DNA of 64,000 nt, from contig NC_069135.1 of NCBI RefSeq assembly GCF_026914265.1, positions 31,912,756 through 31,976,755 of the forward strand. Direction: 5' to 3'. Shown in pieces: positions 1 through 12,299 of this stretch. The stretch's first letter is position 1; each line of letters starts with the position of its first letter. The DNA comes from Mya arenaria (lineage: Eukaryota; Mollusca; Bivalvia; Myida; Myidae). The position numbers were made by a program, and so were the translations under genes. The notes below the pieces were generated by a model. That model was not told where the DNA came from. It worked only from the letters and a program-made list of their open reading frames with translations, and did no database searches.

Positions 1-700
1 AAAATGTTCTAACGGGCAATGAGTTCGTGCGACGAAAATGTGCCTACGGACAATGACTTCGTGCGATAAAAATCTGCTTACGAGCAATGACTTCGAGCGA
101 CGAAATGAGCTTACGGGCAATGAGTTCGTGCCACAAAGATATACTTACGGACAATGACTTCGTGCTACAAAATGTGCTAACGGACAATGAGTTCGAGCGA
201 CGAAAATGTGCTTATGGGCAATGAGATCCATCGACTAAAACGTTCGACGAAAATGTGCTAACGGACAATGACTTCGTGCGACGAAATGTGCTACGAAAAT
301 GTGCTAACGGACAATGAGTTCGTGCGACGAAAATGGGCTTACGGACAATGACTTCGTGCGACAAAAATCGTCTTACGAGCAATGACTTCGAGCGACGAAA
401 ATATGCTAACGGACAATGAGTTTGTGCGACGCAAATGTGTTAACGGACAATGAGTTTGTGCGATGAAAATGTGCTAACGGACTATGAGTTCGTGCGACGA
501 AAATGTGCTAATGGTCAATGAGTTCGTGCGACAAAAAATGTGCGTACGTACAATTAGTTCGTGCGACAATAATGTGCTGACGGACAATGAGTTCGTGCGA
601 CCGAAATGTACTTACAGACAATGAGTTCTTGCGACGAAAATGTGCTAACGGGCGATGAAAATGTGCTGACGGACAATGAGTTCGTGTGACAAAAATGAGA
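1..700. repeat. 34-bp tandem satellite, right end of array
   Basis: About twenty head-to-tail copies of a ~34-bp unit with the core ACAATGAGTTCGTGCGACGA. The core starts near 23, 57 and 91, giving the 34-bp spacing. Alternating variants carry GAGTTC or GACTTC and TGCTAAC or TGCTTAC. Copies become ragged near 230-300 and 600-690. The array continues beyond the left edge, so its full length is unknown. Short open frames across it come from the repeat and are not genes. Confidence 0.9.
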
Positions 701-2150
701 AGAGTGGTGTTTCGTCACAGTTTCCATGCTATTATTCTTATTTCGTGCCTTGAGGGGGATCGTTAGTGTATTGTGTCGACAATTATTAGGTTGAAAACTA
801 CTTCCAGTTTGTTGGACCATCATTTTTTCAAATAGGGGCTTTCTTTGTGTTTTGATCATCTCATACCTTTAAGACCAATAGAGTATAAAGAATAGTTCTT
901 TGTTTTAGTTGGATATCAATTTTAATTCATGATATGAGCAACGAAAATGACATTTACGTATGTAAAAGTACCTCTATCAACCAAAAAGACGTATGTAAAT
1001 CATCAACATAACATTTAATATTCACATTACATGCGCATTTCTAACTATTGCATTTTGAACAAGGGCACAAAACACAGACTTTTCACTCAGTACTGTTAAT
1101 TTGTATAATATGCCATTTTAAGTGTATGCAATTATCAGCCAATTAAATCGCTCGATACAACCGGAATGCTCAGAAATCAAAATGGCCGATGATAAACCAA
1201 AACTGGTTGTTTGACTTCGCCAATCTTAGTGGTGAATTTCATTTATAAACAACATATACAGTGTTTGGAGTTCAAACTTATGATTCATCACTGAACTTGA
1301 TATTTATTTGTATTTTTATTTTATTATATGTACACAACATGACTTTACTAAGGTAATTTCGTTTTTCTGATTTTTGCGAACGTGTGTCCGAATCCAATCA
1401 TTTTTTTATTGATGACTCAATACTTTCATAAGTATTTTTTTTTTAATATTAGTCACTTTATAGATAAAAAAATATTTTTAGTGTTGTAACATGGTTGCGA
1501 GACCTTTTTTGTTGAGTATATATTTGCTGCATACGAGAGCAGTTATGTCACGTGATACGTATACGACCAATAGTGGAGGTCTTTTGATGTTAACCGGGTA
1601 GGGGTGGAGCCAGTGTTCACTGCTTTTAAACCTCAAAACGTTTTATGTTTGTTGTGCAAAATTTGCGTTGACAGCAAGCTTAATTTAACACTTCATACAT
1701 AATGCAGATGAACATTTTAAATTGAATAAGTATTTCCTAGTGCGTTTTCACAGAATGCATTTTCCAAAATACAAGTGTCAGAATTGCAAGAGTGATTTGT
1801 ATAAAATTAATAAAATCATATTTCAAAACACAGGAAATTTGCATTTAACAGTCATCATTTAAATATCTATGGAATATTTTATTAAGTGATTGCGTTGATG
1901 TTCGGTTCGAAAACAATACCCTTGTTCATAATACCACTCGACAAGGATTCACCGATGCACTTCACAAAAATAGGCCAAATATCAATTGTTTTATACCAAC
2001 AATTATATTTTTATAGTTTACCCTTAATTACATGTGTTGAACGTATTTCAGCACCAGCAGTAATTCATACTTTCCAAATGTATGTTTTGCGCTATATAAG
2101 CTCACTGTAGTAATCACAATTTCGCATTTTAGGCAAACATACAGTGGAAC
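701..2150. other. Gene-free AT-rich stretch
   Basis: Unique-looking AT-rich sequence with homopolymer runs. No splice-bounded open frame with protein-like composition was seen on either strand, and no repeat family was recognised. Confidence 0.5.
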
Positions 2151-2151
2151 C

Positions 2152-2316
2152 CCGTTGACTCGAACTCTCTTGGCTCGAATTACTCGTTGGCTCGAAGTGG
2201 ATGTAAAGGACCGATTTCTATATACTGAAGGTAAGCATTCCTGCTTGGCTCGAAGTTTTCGAGGCTTGTGGTATTTTCTCCAGTCCCTGGGAATTTGAGC
2301 CAGCGAGGTTCAACTG
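2152..2316. mobile_element. pogo/Tigger-like MITE, copy 1
   Basis: Ends are imperfect inverted repeats: CAGTGGAACCCCG on the left, and CAACTG on the right, which reads CAGTTGAACCTCG on the other strand. A TA precedes the left end. The interior carries repeated TTGGCTCGAA words. A second copy lies at 25708-25846. CAGT-GAACC termini with TA target sites are typical of pogo/Tigger-type Tc1-mariner elements. No transposase is encoded. Confidence 0.65.
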
Positions 2317-2615
2317 TTTTATCGATAAGAATTAATTTCACGAACGAATTCGTCCCTGGCACTTTATGATTCATATTTCTATCAGAGCAGTCAGTTGTCA
2401 TTAAAAGCATTCAACATATGATGTGTATAATAATATGAAAACAAAAAATAATTTCTATGTATCCTTTAAGTTTGGTTTAAACCTAGTCCGACATGTTTAC
2501 ATATTAAGTTATCAGTATTACATCTATGTATAATATATATAGCGCATACATGTAGCGCATGCATTGTTTTGTTATAAAAATTAATGTGAAGAAAGGTTCC
2601 ATATCTCTTGAACTG

Positions 2616-2840
2616 TTAAAGGGACTAGACACCAGATGATACTATTTCAAGAAAAAACGAAAATTGTCAAGAAATTACATAAAATTGATATCTTTGTGTA
2701 CAACGCATTGAATCTAACTGATTAATGTATCACATCGCATACGAAGTTACGACACATGTTTCTTCCGCAGTTTTTGCATATTTTTCCAATGCGAATTTAC
2801 TGGGTTTGTCTACTACGTGAATCACAGTAAATCCTGTAAT
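2616..2840 (+). mobile_element. Partial copy of TTAA-flanked MITE
   Basis: The sequence from TTAAAGGGACTAGACACC onward matches the left half of the complete element at 10527-11001, including shared words such as ACAACGCATTG. Similarity fades near 2840 and no right terminus follows, so this is a truncated copy. Confidence 0.75.
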
Positions 2841-2861
2841 ACATGTAGTTTATAAATGCCA

Positions 2862-3560
2862 TTAAACATTAAAGTTTCTGATCCCTGTGATCGTTCATAA
2901 GTTTTATTAAACAAGGAGGTCACTGGCATATTGTATATTAGTGTCATTAAACAAGAACGCTACTGGCCACTCTGAGTGTCTGTTTCATCATTAAGCAATA
3001 ATAGTCCAGGGAATTTTTTTAAAAAATGGGGGTACAATGCACAGATATAATTTTAGTGGATTTGTGACGTATCAAGTACCACATTTAATTTTCTTTAAGT
3101 ATACAATAATCAAAAGGGGCACAATGTGATTTTGGGGGTAAACTATTGGAAAAAATAGATTAAAGTGAGGGTGTGCATTTTTTCCTTTATTTGCATTTTC
3201 AGCCACAGGGTCTCTGGACTATAAGGCGGTAGGTATCTGCGGTATGTCAATTAGTGGCATAAAGCAAGGCGATTAGTTGTTACTATGATTGTCTTTAAAT
3301 GTCATCAACGAAGAAAGCTTCCGGCCACTGTAGGTGTTAGTCAGTACCGTTTAACATCAGGTCACCGGCTTCTGTGAGTTCATGATAGTGCCATTAATCA
3401 TGTTGGATACTGACCGCTTTGAATGCCCATATTAAAGTGGCACCTGATTGGTCCCAGTTGGAATTTAAAAAAAAAACAAGGAGGGTACTGCTCCTGTGAA
3501 TGTTATTTAACGCCATTAAACAAGAAGGTTACTGGCACCTGTGATAACTATGTAATAATA
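2862..3560. repeat. Degenerate ~47-bp tandem array
   Basis: About ten diverged units resembling GCCATTAAACAAGAAGG followed by TTACTGGCACCTGTGAT, seen for example near 2862, 2906, 2942, 2989, 3303, 3388 and 3520. One unit is split by the MITE at 3002-3221. An A-run near 3470 also interrupts the array. Confidence 0.65.
3002..3221. mobile_element. Harbinger-like MITE with TAA target duplication
   Basis: A 220-bp element with termini TAGTCCAGGGA and TCTCTGGACTA, inverted repeats matching at 10 of 11 positions. It is flanked by TAA at 2999-3001 and 3222-3224. Removing it and one TAA restores a normal unit of the surrounding array (CATTAAGCAA joined to AGGCGGTAGG, compare CATTAAACAAGGAGGTCACT). 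A three-base TWA duplication is the PIF/Harbinger signature. There is no coding capacity. Confidence 0.75.
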
Positions 3561-3814
3561 TTATACAGCATATATTTATTATGTATTTGATTATATAATG
3601 AATTGTCATTTCACGCGGTGAATGGGTCACTACTCATACCAAACAGTTTCTGGGATCGGACCTCCCATAAGTATTTGCAATACCAAAATTGTGTAAAAAT
3701 ATTGATAAATACTTTTTTCTTCAAAATATGCTTTTTGTACTGTATATACAAAGTACAAATTGCATATTTTAGAAAACAAATCAATATTTTTTTTTACAAT
3801 TTTGGTATTGCACT

Positions 3815-4965
3815 TTTTATACGCCCTAAGGGTCGTATTATGTTATGGCCTCCATCGTCTGTCCGTCTGTCTGTCCGTCTGTCCGTCTGTCCGTCCATTA
3901 GCAATTCCGTGTCCGGGCCATAACTTGGTAACTAATAAAGCGATTTTCAAATAACTTTATACAAATCATCACTACATTAAAAGGATGTGTCGCGCGCAAT
4001 TTCCAGGTCCATACCTCAAAGACTAGAATCACCATGGGGGTGCGTTAGCAAATCCGTGTCCGGGCCACAACTTGGTCACTAATAAAGTCATTTTCAAATA
4101 ACTTTATACAAAGCATCATTACATTAAAAGGATGTGTCGCGCGCAATTTCCAGGTCCATACCTCAAACACTAGAATCACCATGGGGGGACGTTAGCAATT
4201 CCATGTCCAGGCCATAACTGGGTTACTACTAAAGCAATTTTCAAATAACTTTATACAAATCATCTCTACATTAAAATGATTTGTAAAGCATGCTTTCCAG
4301 GTCCGTACCTCAAAGGCTAATTTCACTGGGGGCGTTAGCAAATCCGTGTCCGGGCCATAACTTGGTAAATAATTAAGCGATTTTCAAATAACTTTATACA
4401 AATCATCTCTACATTAAAAGGATGTGTCGCGCGCAATTTCCAGGTCCATAATTCAAAGACTAGAATCACCATTGGGGTGCATTAGCAAATCCGTGTCCGG
4501 GCCACAACTTGGTCACTAATAAAGTCATTTTCAAATAACTTTATACAAAGCATCATTACATTAAAAGGATGTGTCGCGCGCAATTTCCAGGTCCATACCT
4601 CAAAGACTAGAATCACCATGGAGGTGCGTTAGCAAATCCGTGTCCGGGCCACAACTTGATCACTAACAAAGTCATTTTCAAATAACTTTATACAAAGCAT
4701 CATTACATTAAAAGGATGTGTCGCGGGCAATTTCCAGGTCCATACCTCAAACACTAGAATCTCCATGGGGGACGTTAGCAATTCCATGTCCAGGCCATAA
4801 CTGGGTTACTACTAAAGCAATTTTCAAATAACTTTATACAAATCATCTCTACATTAAAAGGATTTGTCAAGTATGCTTTCCAGGTCCGTACCTCAAAGGC
4901 TAATTTCACTAATGTTTATTAAAGACCTCAAGCCGAATCTTCTTCGGGCGTATAATGCTCCGTTT
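3815..4965. mobile_element. Inverted-repeat element carrying 147-bp tandem units
   Basis: The left end reads TTATACGCCCTAAGGG and the right end CTTCGGGCGTATAATG, an imperfect inverted repeat. After a GTCTGTCCGTCT simple stretch at about 3857-3896 come seven units beginning GCAATTCCGTGTCCGGGCC or GCAAATCCGTGTCCGGGCC. Unit starts are 3901, 4048, 4195, 4338, 4485, 4632 and 4778, giving spacings of 147, 147, 143, 147, 147 and 146. Units three and seven share the variant CCATGTCCAGG...GGGTTACTACT, so the units show some higher-order order. It is a non-autonomous element. Open frames of 60-106 codons at its left edge are chance products. Confidence 0.75.
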
Positions 4966-5171
4966 CGCGGTGCTCTTGTTACTCTTGAATTATAAGATTT
5001 TTTCGATTTAAAAAAAAAGATTGAGTTAGAAAATACGGTCCCAGGGGCATTGCATTATATTAAAATGTATTACTGTTAGTAATTAGCAAAATCACCAGTT
5101 TAGTTTGCGCCTCAGTAGTCCGTACACCTGCTTGAGAACCGGGTCTAATTTTCCGGGTGGCAACGTCTTGG

Positions 5172-5463
5172 TTATGGTGGTGTGTAACCTTATTTATACT
5201 TGCCCATTCGGCGAGTGCTACGTAAAGATTGTTAGTCATTTTATGTTAGGTGAGCATAGTGCACAGACAGAATGTAACCCTGGTTAGAGCTACTCTGATT
5301 CTTTAATGTGCACCAGTGTGTAAAGCACTGTCACACGGTACCCCCATTTAACGTTTTTCCCGGAAGACAGTTAGTATTTGATAAGTGGTGCGGCGGGGAA
5401 TTTATCCTGCGACCCCTGGATTGAAAGTCTAGTGTGCTACCACGAGACCACAGATCCGCCACC
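5172..5463 (-). mobile_element. tRNA-derived SINE
   Basis: On the minus strand, about 5460 to 5390 resembles a tRNA. It has an A-box-like TGGTCTCGTGGTAG, an anticodon-arm-like CTAGACTTTCAATCCAG whose loop would carry TTC (Glu), and a decayed B-box region GGGGTCGCAGG. The body runs on to about 5172. Nine bases, CGTCTTGGT, occur at 5164-5172 and again at 5463-5471 and may be the target duplication. The tRNA part is too altered to be a working tRNA gene. Confidence 0.6.
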
Positions 5464-5472
5464 GTCTTGGTA

Positions 5473-6530
5473 AGAGCTGTGACTGGTATGTTAAGATGTG
5501 TTATTGTATTCGCACTTGACACACCAAATTTATCCTGGATTCTTTTGGATCAATGTAGCCCCATTCGGGATCTTGAAACTGGTTCAAGGTCTTAGCCATG
5601 TTATACGGAAACTTGGCATGGTAAAGGCGGTTCCCAGTTTTCCAGAACCGTTGAGTATGAGGCTGTTGGGATCTAGTTCACTTGGTGCTCCAACGTGCGA
5701 TTAAACGCAATCAAAAAACATGTTTATAATGTAGGCAAAGAAATGCAAAAAAAGGAAAAACAATTGAAACACTATTCAATTCAGCTACACAAAGCTATCT
5801 TTAACAGGTAGTGCATCCTGATTATGAATGCTCACATAATCCAGAAATAAGGACGGTCCTACACTGACTATGTCACCCAATGCAAAGCTGATATTGCAGT
5901 CTATTAACATTGGCAAAACATGTATATCTGACCGATAAGGCATGTCAGTGTTTCATTGCAGCGATTGCAGATGACGGTCGCAAAAAACAACAACACACAA
6001 CAAGATTATGTATTTCATAACACAGAAATTGAATCATTGAGACGAAAGTGTTTTTATCTTAAACTTAAATTTAAATGAATATCAAACATACATGTACATC
6101 ATGTTTGACCATTAAAATTAGTACAAAATACCTTAACTTTAATTTTGATTATAAATACAACATAACAAACACAACCAGCACCAACAACACCAACAAAACA
6201 AACATACGTATAAACGTGATAGTCTGTCTCTGACAGAAGTGCACCATCTTCTTTGCTTGTGCAAGTTTAGAAAAACTTCACCAGATGTATTAAATTACGA
6301 TATAAAAACTACCAGAACTAAAAAGGTTCGTGCTCTAACACTTACACTTACCAACTGTTCGTGTGCTGAAAGCTATTCTCACATTATTAACTGAACATGT
6401 TAATACATGACTATGAAATTTTAATTCTAAACTTCAGAGCTCCTTGAATATAATATAGCATCGCATAACATTTCATCTGCATCAGTGTTTAAAGGGAATA
6501 GTTGCACTGGTTACAGGTCTGATTTCAAAG
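5473..6530. other. Gene-free stretch before the SLC5 copy
   Basis: AT-rich sequence with an AACAACACCAACAAAACAAAC-type low-complexity patch near 6160-6200. The open frame at 5498-5704 has no recognisable domain and lacks splice support. No other feature was seen. Confidence 0.4.
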
Positions 6531-8379
6531 ATGGCATTTGAAAATCGTTTACAGACTGCGGATCTCATTGAGTTAGTTAGTTCTTAGTGTCACTTTTCGC
6601 TGGCATACTTTACTCGTATAAAGATCTGAAACACGTGTCATCCTACTTTTATCACAGAGGAGGAGGCAAACTGATGGCTACACCAGTGGCGATATCGATG
6701 CTTGTCACATTTCAGTCCTCTATCTTTTTTCTTGGCTACCCCAGCGAAGTCTACATCCATGGCTTCATCTTCTGCTTGAGCAACATAGGAATGGCTATCG
6801 GGTATTCTATGATGTTCTTCATCACTATTCCGCTCTTCTATCCTCTTCAAATTACGAGTGTTTTCGAATACCTTGAGATGAGACACGAGTCACTCATGAT
6901 TCGGCAACTTGCAATGTGGCTAAGCACTTTGTTCATGACTCTGTACGCCGGGATTGTCATCTTTGGAGCCGCAATTGCATTGGAGTCTGTAACGAGCTTG
7001 TCGGCATGGGTTTATATTGTTGCAATGGTATTGATAGCTGTATTCTATACAGCATTAGGTGGACTTAAAGCTGTTGTTGTTACCGATGTTGTCCAAGGCG
7101 TGATTATGCTTGTAGTTATACTTGCCGTTTTAGTTTATGGAACTATAAGCTTTGGTGGTATTGGAACGGTGATTGATATTAATTCAAGGACGGGGAGAAT
7201 GAAAGTGTTCGATTTCGATCCAAATCCTTTCACAGGGCATACGTTTTGGACATTGACGGTCGGTACTGCTCTCAGAAGTGTCGGACTTTCATGTAGACCA
7301 CCCGTTATTCAGAGGCTGAATTCAACCAAGTCAATTCAAGAAGCGAGAAAAGTTGCTGCTATTTCTATCCCAGGATTTGTCATCTAACATATGCTAGTCA
7401 TGTTCCAAGGTCTCATTGCATATGCATACTTTACGAAGAAAGGTTGTGACCCTTTAGCTTCAGGACAAATCACAAACCCTAACCAGATTATGTCATTTAC
7501 TGTTTTAGAGATGTTTGAAACTGTTCCTGGAGTAACAGGACTATGTCTAGCTGCTCTATGCAGCGCATCACTGAGCACAATTTCTTCCCTCTTTAGTAGT
7601 GTGTCGGCCATTATATCTGGGGATTTGATAAAACCAAGATGGCCAACAATGTCAGAAAAGAAACTAACCAACATTTCAAAACTGGCTGTTGTTCTTAATG
7701 GATTAGTTTGCATTGGTGTAGGACTTTTAATAAGTTACATAAAAGGTCCGATAAATCAAATTGCTTCAAGCATCCTCGGAGCCATTAATGGGCCTATTTA
7801 CGCAATATTCTTTCTATCGATATTCATCAAATTTACTACACGGAAGGGTCTAATAGCTAGTATAGTTGTTGGCCTTTGTCTTGCACTTTGGATATCGTTA
7901 GGGTATAGTTTTTCACCGGGAAGAAAGAAAACATCGTGGTTACCCCTAGGACCAACGGACAAATGCTACCCTGATGAAGAAATCTTCTCAAATTTTACTA
8001 CTGATTATCCATTTTCACCAGCACAAATGACCAACATGTCATTATATGATAACACCACAGTCGATCCATCTATAACAGTTCTGAATCCAATCACAGCTTC
8101 AACAAATGACATGGAAGGGGTCGACAACCTGTACTCAATTTCGTACCTCTACTTCTCTTTCATGATCTCTTTTGTGCCATTATTGCGGGACTTTTGGTCA
8201 GCATATGTTCAAAGAACGATAAACCTGCCAGTGTTCCAAAGCATCTAATGCTTCCATTGAAACTGCGATTTTTTAAGTGCCTACCAAATTATGCGGACCT
8301 AATTGTTGATGTCAAAGAAAGTGCCGCAAACATCGCTGAAGAGCTAGTACAAATACATACTGCTACTGACAGAACATAA
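6531..8379 (+). pseudogene. SLC5A8-like sodium-coupled monocarboxylate transporter, broken intronless copy
   Basis: Conceptually ~616 residues, close to the ~610 of SLC5A8. The family moves short monocarboxylates (lactate, butyrate, nicotinate) with Na+ across the plasma membrane. Visible family features are TPVAIS and GYPSEVY in TM2-3, EYLEMR, the signature GGLKAVVVTDVVQ, FDFDPNP, DPLASGQI, SASLSTISS, and SYLYFSFM near the last membrane segment. The start is taken as ATG 6531 (AAAGATGG). Three lesions break it: a one-base loss near 6585 separates MAFENRLQTADLIELVSS from VSLFAGILYSYKDLKH, an in-frame TAA lies at 7385-7387, and a one-base loss in the T-run at about 8168-8173 shifts FCAIIAGLLVSICSKN out of frame. 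The usual GVNQxQVQR motif is also altered (GLSCRPPVIQR). Vertebrate members have many introns and this copy has none, so a processed retrocopy is likely. No poly-A tail remains. Assembly errors are the alternative. Confidence 0.85.
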
Positions 8380-10526
8380 TTATGTCGTTGCTGCTGGGCC
8401 AATTGTTTTGTAAATTCAGAAATTTATCATCTGTATTTAATACTTATTACTTGTATTTTTTATTTAGATAATATATCAGCACATTTTTATAATCTGTGTA
8501 CATAAACAGCCTCAATGGTTAGTAAAATTACAAAATAACTATGTCTCTAACATCACTGTGTTCTGTTTTTGATTTGTTTATCCGCTCAGATGACATGTAA
8601 GATATGATTTAATACCAGATTCATCCTGAAGTTTGTGCGCCAGGGACAAAAAGTATCATTATATTGTCTAAAAATAAACTGCTTTTGATTGGTCTGGACA
8701 CCATTCAACTGTATCAAATATATAGTCATTCGTAATGGTTCTAGGGTTTACCCTATTAGATAACACAGTACCACTGAAAAAGTTGAAGTATATGAAATGG
8801 ATCGAAATTAAGAAATAAACTGCAGTATTCATCTATAGAACTCAAAATGGTTTTGAGGCATACAACATAACACTTAAAGATGCACTCTTACTCCCAAATA
8901 AAGTGTACCCCAATAAATACAATTGCTTTAACTTACTAAAAGGGGTAAACATATATCGAAAACAATGGTTCTTATGGAGGAAACCGTGTTTAATTTGAAA
9001 GAATTGTGCAGAAAAACACTGTATTTCTACCTTATGAGTTTATTACTGTAAATAGTTTAGCATTCAGCAACCATTTAATATTTGTGCTCTTTCAGCTATT
9101 AAAAACATTGTTAGACGTCTACAATATTATTATCAATTATTAATATTTTCCATAAATGCATCTTTTAGTAAGTAGTTAAAGGTTTATCACTTAAATTTTA
9201 TATTTGTTATACTTGTGCATGTATTGAATTTAAATACCAGTGTCCGTTTTAACATGATGCGCCTCTGTTCAACTCAGTATCTCTTTCACTGGTGAATATC
9301 ACATCATATTTGATAACTAACATGTTCAATAATTGTATAATAGTGTTCAATTACAATTGCAATAAAAAAAATTGATGAAAGTTATACTTATTCATATACG
9401 CTTTGAATTGAATGTCTATGGTCTATGTATGTCCTCAATGTCCTGTGTTATTTCATTAAATTAATTGTTTGCCATATTAGTAATGATTCTGACTGCAGCT
9501 TTTACTTTATTAAACTAACTGTATACTGAATGTTTCTCAAGCAAAAACGAGGCGCCGGTATCGACTATAAACATTTCAACGGCCCTGCTGAGTTTTGATA
9601 AATTTGATAATTTACTCAACTCATGGTTCAAAATTTTAAATATCTTTAACCCTGTTATAATCAAATTGTCTCATAGATTATATCAAGAGTAAGGTAAAAT
9701 TGGATATCCCATGACAACAGCGCAGAGCAATAGTCGAATCCAGGAGTCTGGAGTCTGTCTATAGAGGGCACGGACTGGCATTGGGATTAAAGTGAACCAT
9801 TCTGACCCTGTAAACATGGAGGAAGCTTACTCAAGAGATCAAACAACCCTCTCAAAATGGCGTGCATATCCGAACTAAAACCATTCATGAGAAAGTGTAC
9901 GCATGCGCAGACATCAGAATGTGATGCTCAAAAGCCTCCGATTTAGATTAGCAGAAATATGCTTTATAAAACTTGACTCTTCCGTCAGAATCGTTCTAAA
10001 TGAGATTACGCAAAGGAAAAATTGATAAAATATTTGATAAACATTTGCCAACAAGTAAATGTAAACACCAAATGAATATTGCATGTTTGAAATAATATAG
10101 TCAAGTGTGATTGTATAGTATTATAACACTGTCTACGTATTATTCAATTAGCAAAAGCGACTGAAACATTGTTTGGTTTTCAGGATAGCTTGGTTACCTT
10201 TCATTCGATTAAGATTGAAACAATTGGCTTGATGCATGCACGTATCACTTTTGAGAAAAAGTAATTTTCCTAAGAAAAAATATTTAATGTAGCGAAAAAT
10301 AAAAAAGTGTACATTAAATAAAACTATCAAAACTTTGATTTCTAAAATCGAATAAATAACTCGTAGTTAAAAAAAACTATTTTTGTAAATATTACAGGCA
10401 AAACATTTAATAAAAAAAACTTATTTAAACTTATAATAATAAACATGTTAAAATCAATGTTTCTGGACGTGTTTTTGTTTGTTTTTAATTGTATTTGTTT
10501 AGTGTTTATACCATGTGTGGTAGCTT
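8380..10526. other. Gene-free stretch
   Basis: AT-rich, with no domain-bearing open frame. An ACGCATGCGC word near 9900 resembles an NRF1 site but has no gene next to it. Confidence 0.5.
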
Positions 10527-11001
10527 TTAAAGGGACTAGACACCAGATGATACAGATGCAAGAAAAAAAGGAAACTGTCAAATTATTATACATGTTATAT
10601 AAAATTGATATCGCTGAGTACAACGCATTGCATCTTACTAAATACTGATTATCACATCGCTAACGACTAATGCATGTTTTGCAGTTGTTCGTATATTTCC
10701 AATTCGAAATTAATTGGGGTTGTCTTTCACGTAAATCCCAGTTAATTTAAGAATAGCGTCGGTATGGGTTCTGTACTAATCACGTGACTTGCACATGCTA
10801 AATATACACACTGGGAAAACATTATGCGCTAATTTTAAACGGGTAAACTTAGCCGAGATAGCGACAAAATATTAGTTTATCATGTAAAATATTATATATT
10901 ATCGGCCTCATCCTAGCTCATAATGACAATTCTAGGATTGTTCGTCGGTAATGATGTATTTGCCGATTGTTGGGACCATCTGGTGTCTATAGCTCCTTTA
11001 A
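10527..11001. mobile_element. Complete MITE with TTAA ends
   Basis: Termini are TTAAAGGGACTAGACACCAG on the left and CTGGTGTCTATAGCTCCTTTAA on the right, inverted repeats of about 22 bp with a few mismatches. Both ends sit in TTAA (10527-10530 and 10998-11001), the target site of piggyBac-type transposases. Length is about 475 bp with no transposase. A truncated relative is at 2616-2840. Open frames inside (10342-10648 region) are chance. Confidence 0.8.
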
Positions 11002-12299
11002 ATACCATAGCAGACTAAAACGCAATAGATGAAGGTTTCGAAACGTTTGAAGTGTATGGACACGATATGACATCTATCTAAATGCAAAGTCATTTGAAAA
11101 TTAATAACATTGCAGTGGTAATGCGCACTGGTAAAAATGATTCGAATTCTGACTGCAGAGGATACCTGTTTTGTTTATGCCCTTAGTGGCATGTGTCTGG
11201 TGTATATATGTAAATATAATGCGTTCTCATTCAGTAAACATAACAAGCCTTTCTAATCTTTTAGTATGCGTCCCCTTGAACTCACTCATTTCATTATTCC
11301 ACAACGATTGTGTGCACTTGTATAAGTGGAACCTAATGTATTTTCCGAAGTATATGACCCGGTGCTGTGGCAAAAAGGTTTGAATACAACTCGATTTAAA
11401 TATTTCACAAGTAATACAATCCTGATTTGGACCAATTCTTAATACAGCTAATAACAATACAAGTTAATTTGAATCGGTAATAGAGGAAAACAGAACATTA
11501 TTAATGCATCTAATTGACAATTGATGGTATACAATAGTTTACGTCACGAATCAGGATGTATAAATGTATACACGCAAATTGGCAACAAAAATGCATTTGG
11601 ATACATTTCATTTATCCTATATATATATATATATATATATATATCATGCATTTTTGTCAATGATGGAGTCAAGTTAACAGTTCATTTGGGTATATAAAGG
11701 CGTCCTGTCCAAAATAGATTTTATGCTCGCGTATGATAAGTAGTCTTTAGTTGTGTTAAACATCAATTTTTGCGTATCTAAGTAATATTTTATATAATTC
11801 ATAGGATGAACTCAATTCAATCACCAAATTAATGGATGACGTAAGTTTTTACCACATAGTCAATAACAATGCCCAACAACTAGCGTGCGGTTAAAGAACG
11901 GTGAAGCCGGACGTATGCTGGTTATTTAAAGGCTAAGTTCCACTAGTGAATCCAGGCCGGGGGTCGATCGCGACGCCAGCCCCCCCCCCCCCCCCATCTC
12001 ACCCCACCTAAAATAGTCTACTTCTAAGTTAACTTTTCATGTCAATAATATTGGACAGTACTCCAAATCCCCTTGTCAACATCATAGTTTAAACCAAATA
12101 AATTATGATTCTGAGGAAGGGGCCCACGTCTAGATAGCTGGATCCATTACTACCCGAATGACATGTTTATTTCTCGTTTTCTCTTATTCGCCTATTTCCT
12201 CGCATGAAAACAATTATGTTTGCATGTGTTTCGTAGGTTTGTATGAGCGTGCCGGTTCTTATTTGACCCGATTTGTGTTTTTCCGATTTGACTCGATAT
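11002..12299. other. Gene-free stretch with TA and C runs
   Basis: Contains a TA microsatellite at about 11619-11643 and a run of about 16 C at 11980-11995 next to a GAATCCAGGCCGGGGG motif like the ends of the element at 52891-53123. No gene was recognised. Confidence 0.5.

Noticed and set aside
3603..3954. Open frames of 106 and 64 codons
   Set aside because: They run into the GTCTGTCCGTCT simple repeat at the edge of the 147-bp-unit element.
5390..5465. Functional tRNA-Glu gene on the minus strand
   Set aside because: Mismatched anticodon stem, degraded B-box and continuation into a SINE body indicate a tRNA-derived repeat.
9895..9915. NRF1-like ACGCATGCGC word
   Set aside because: No gene or second promoter motif lies nearby, and a single 10-base match in 64 kb is weak.
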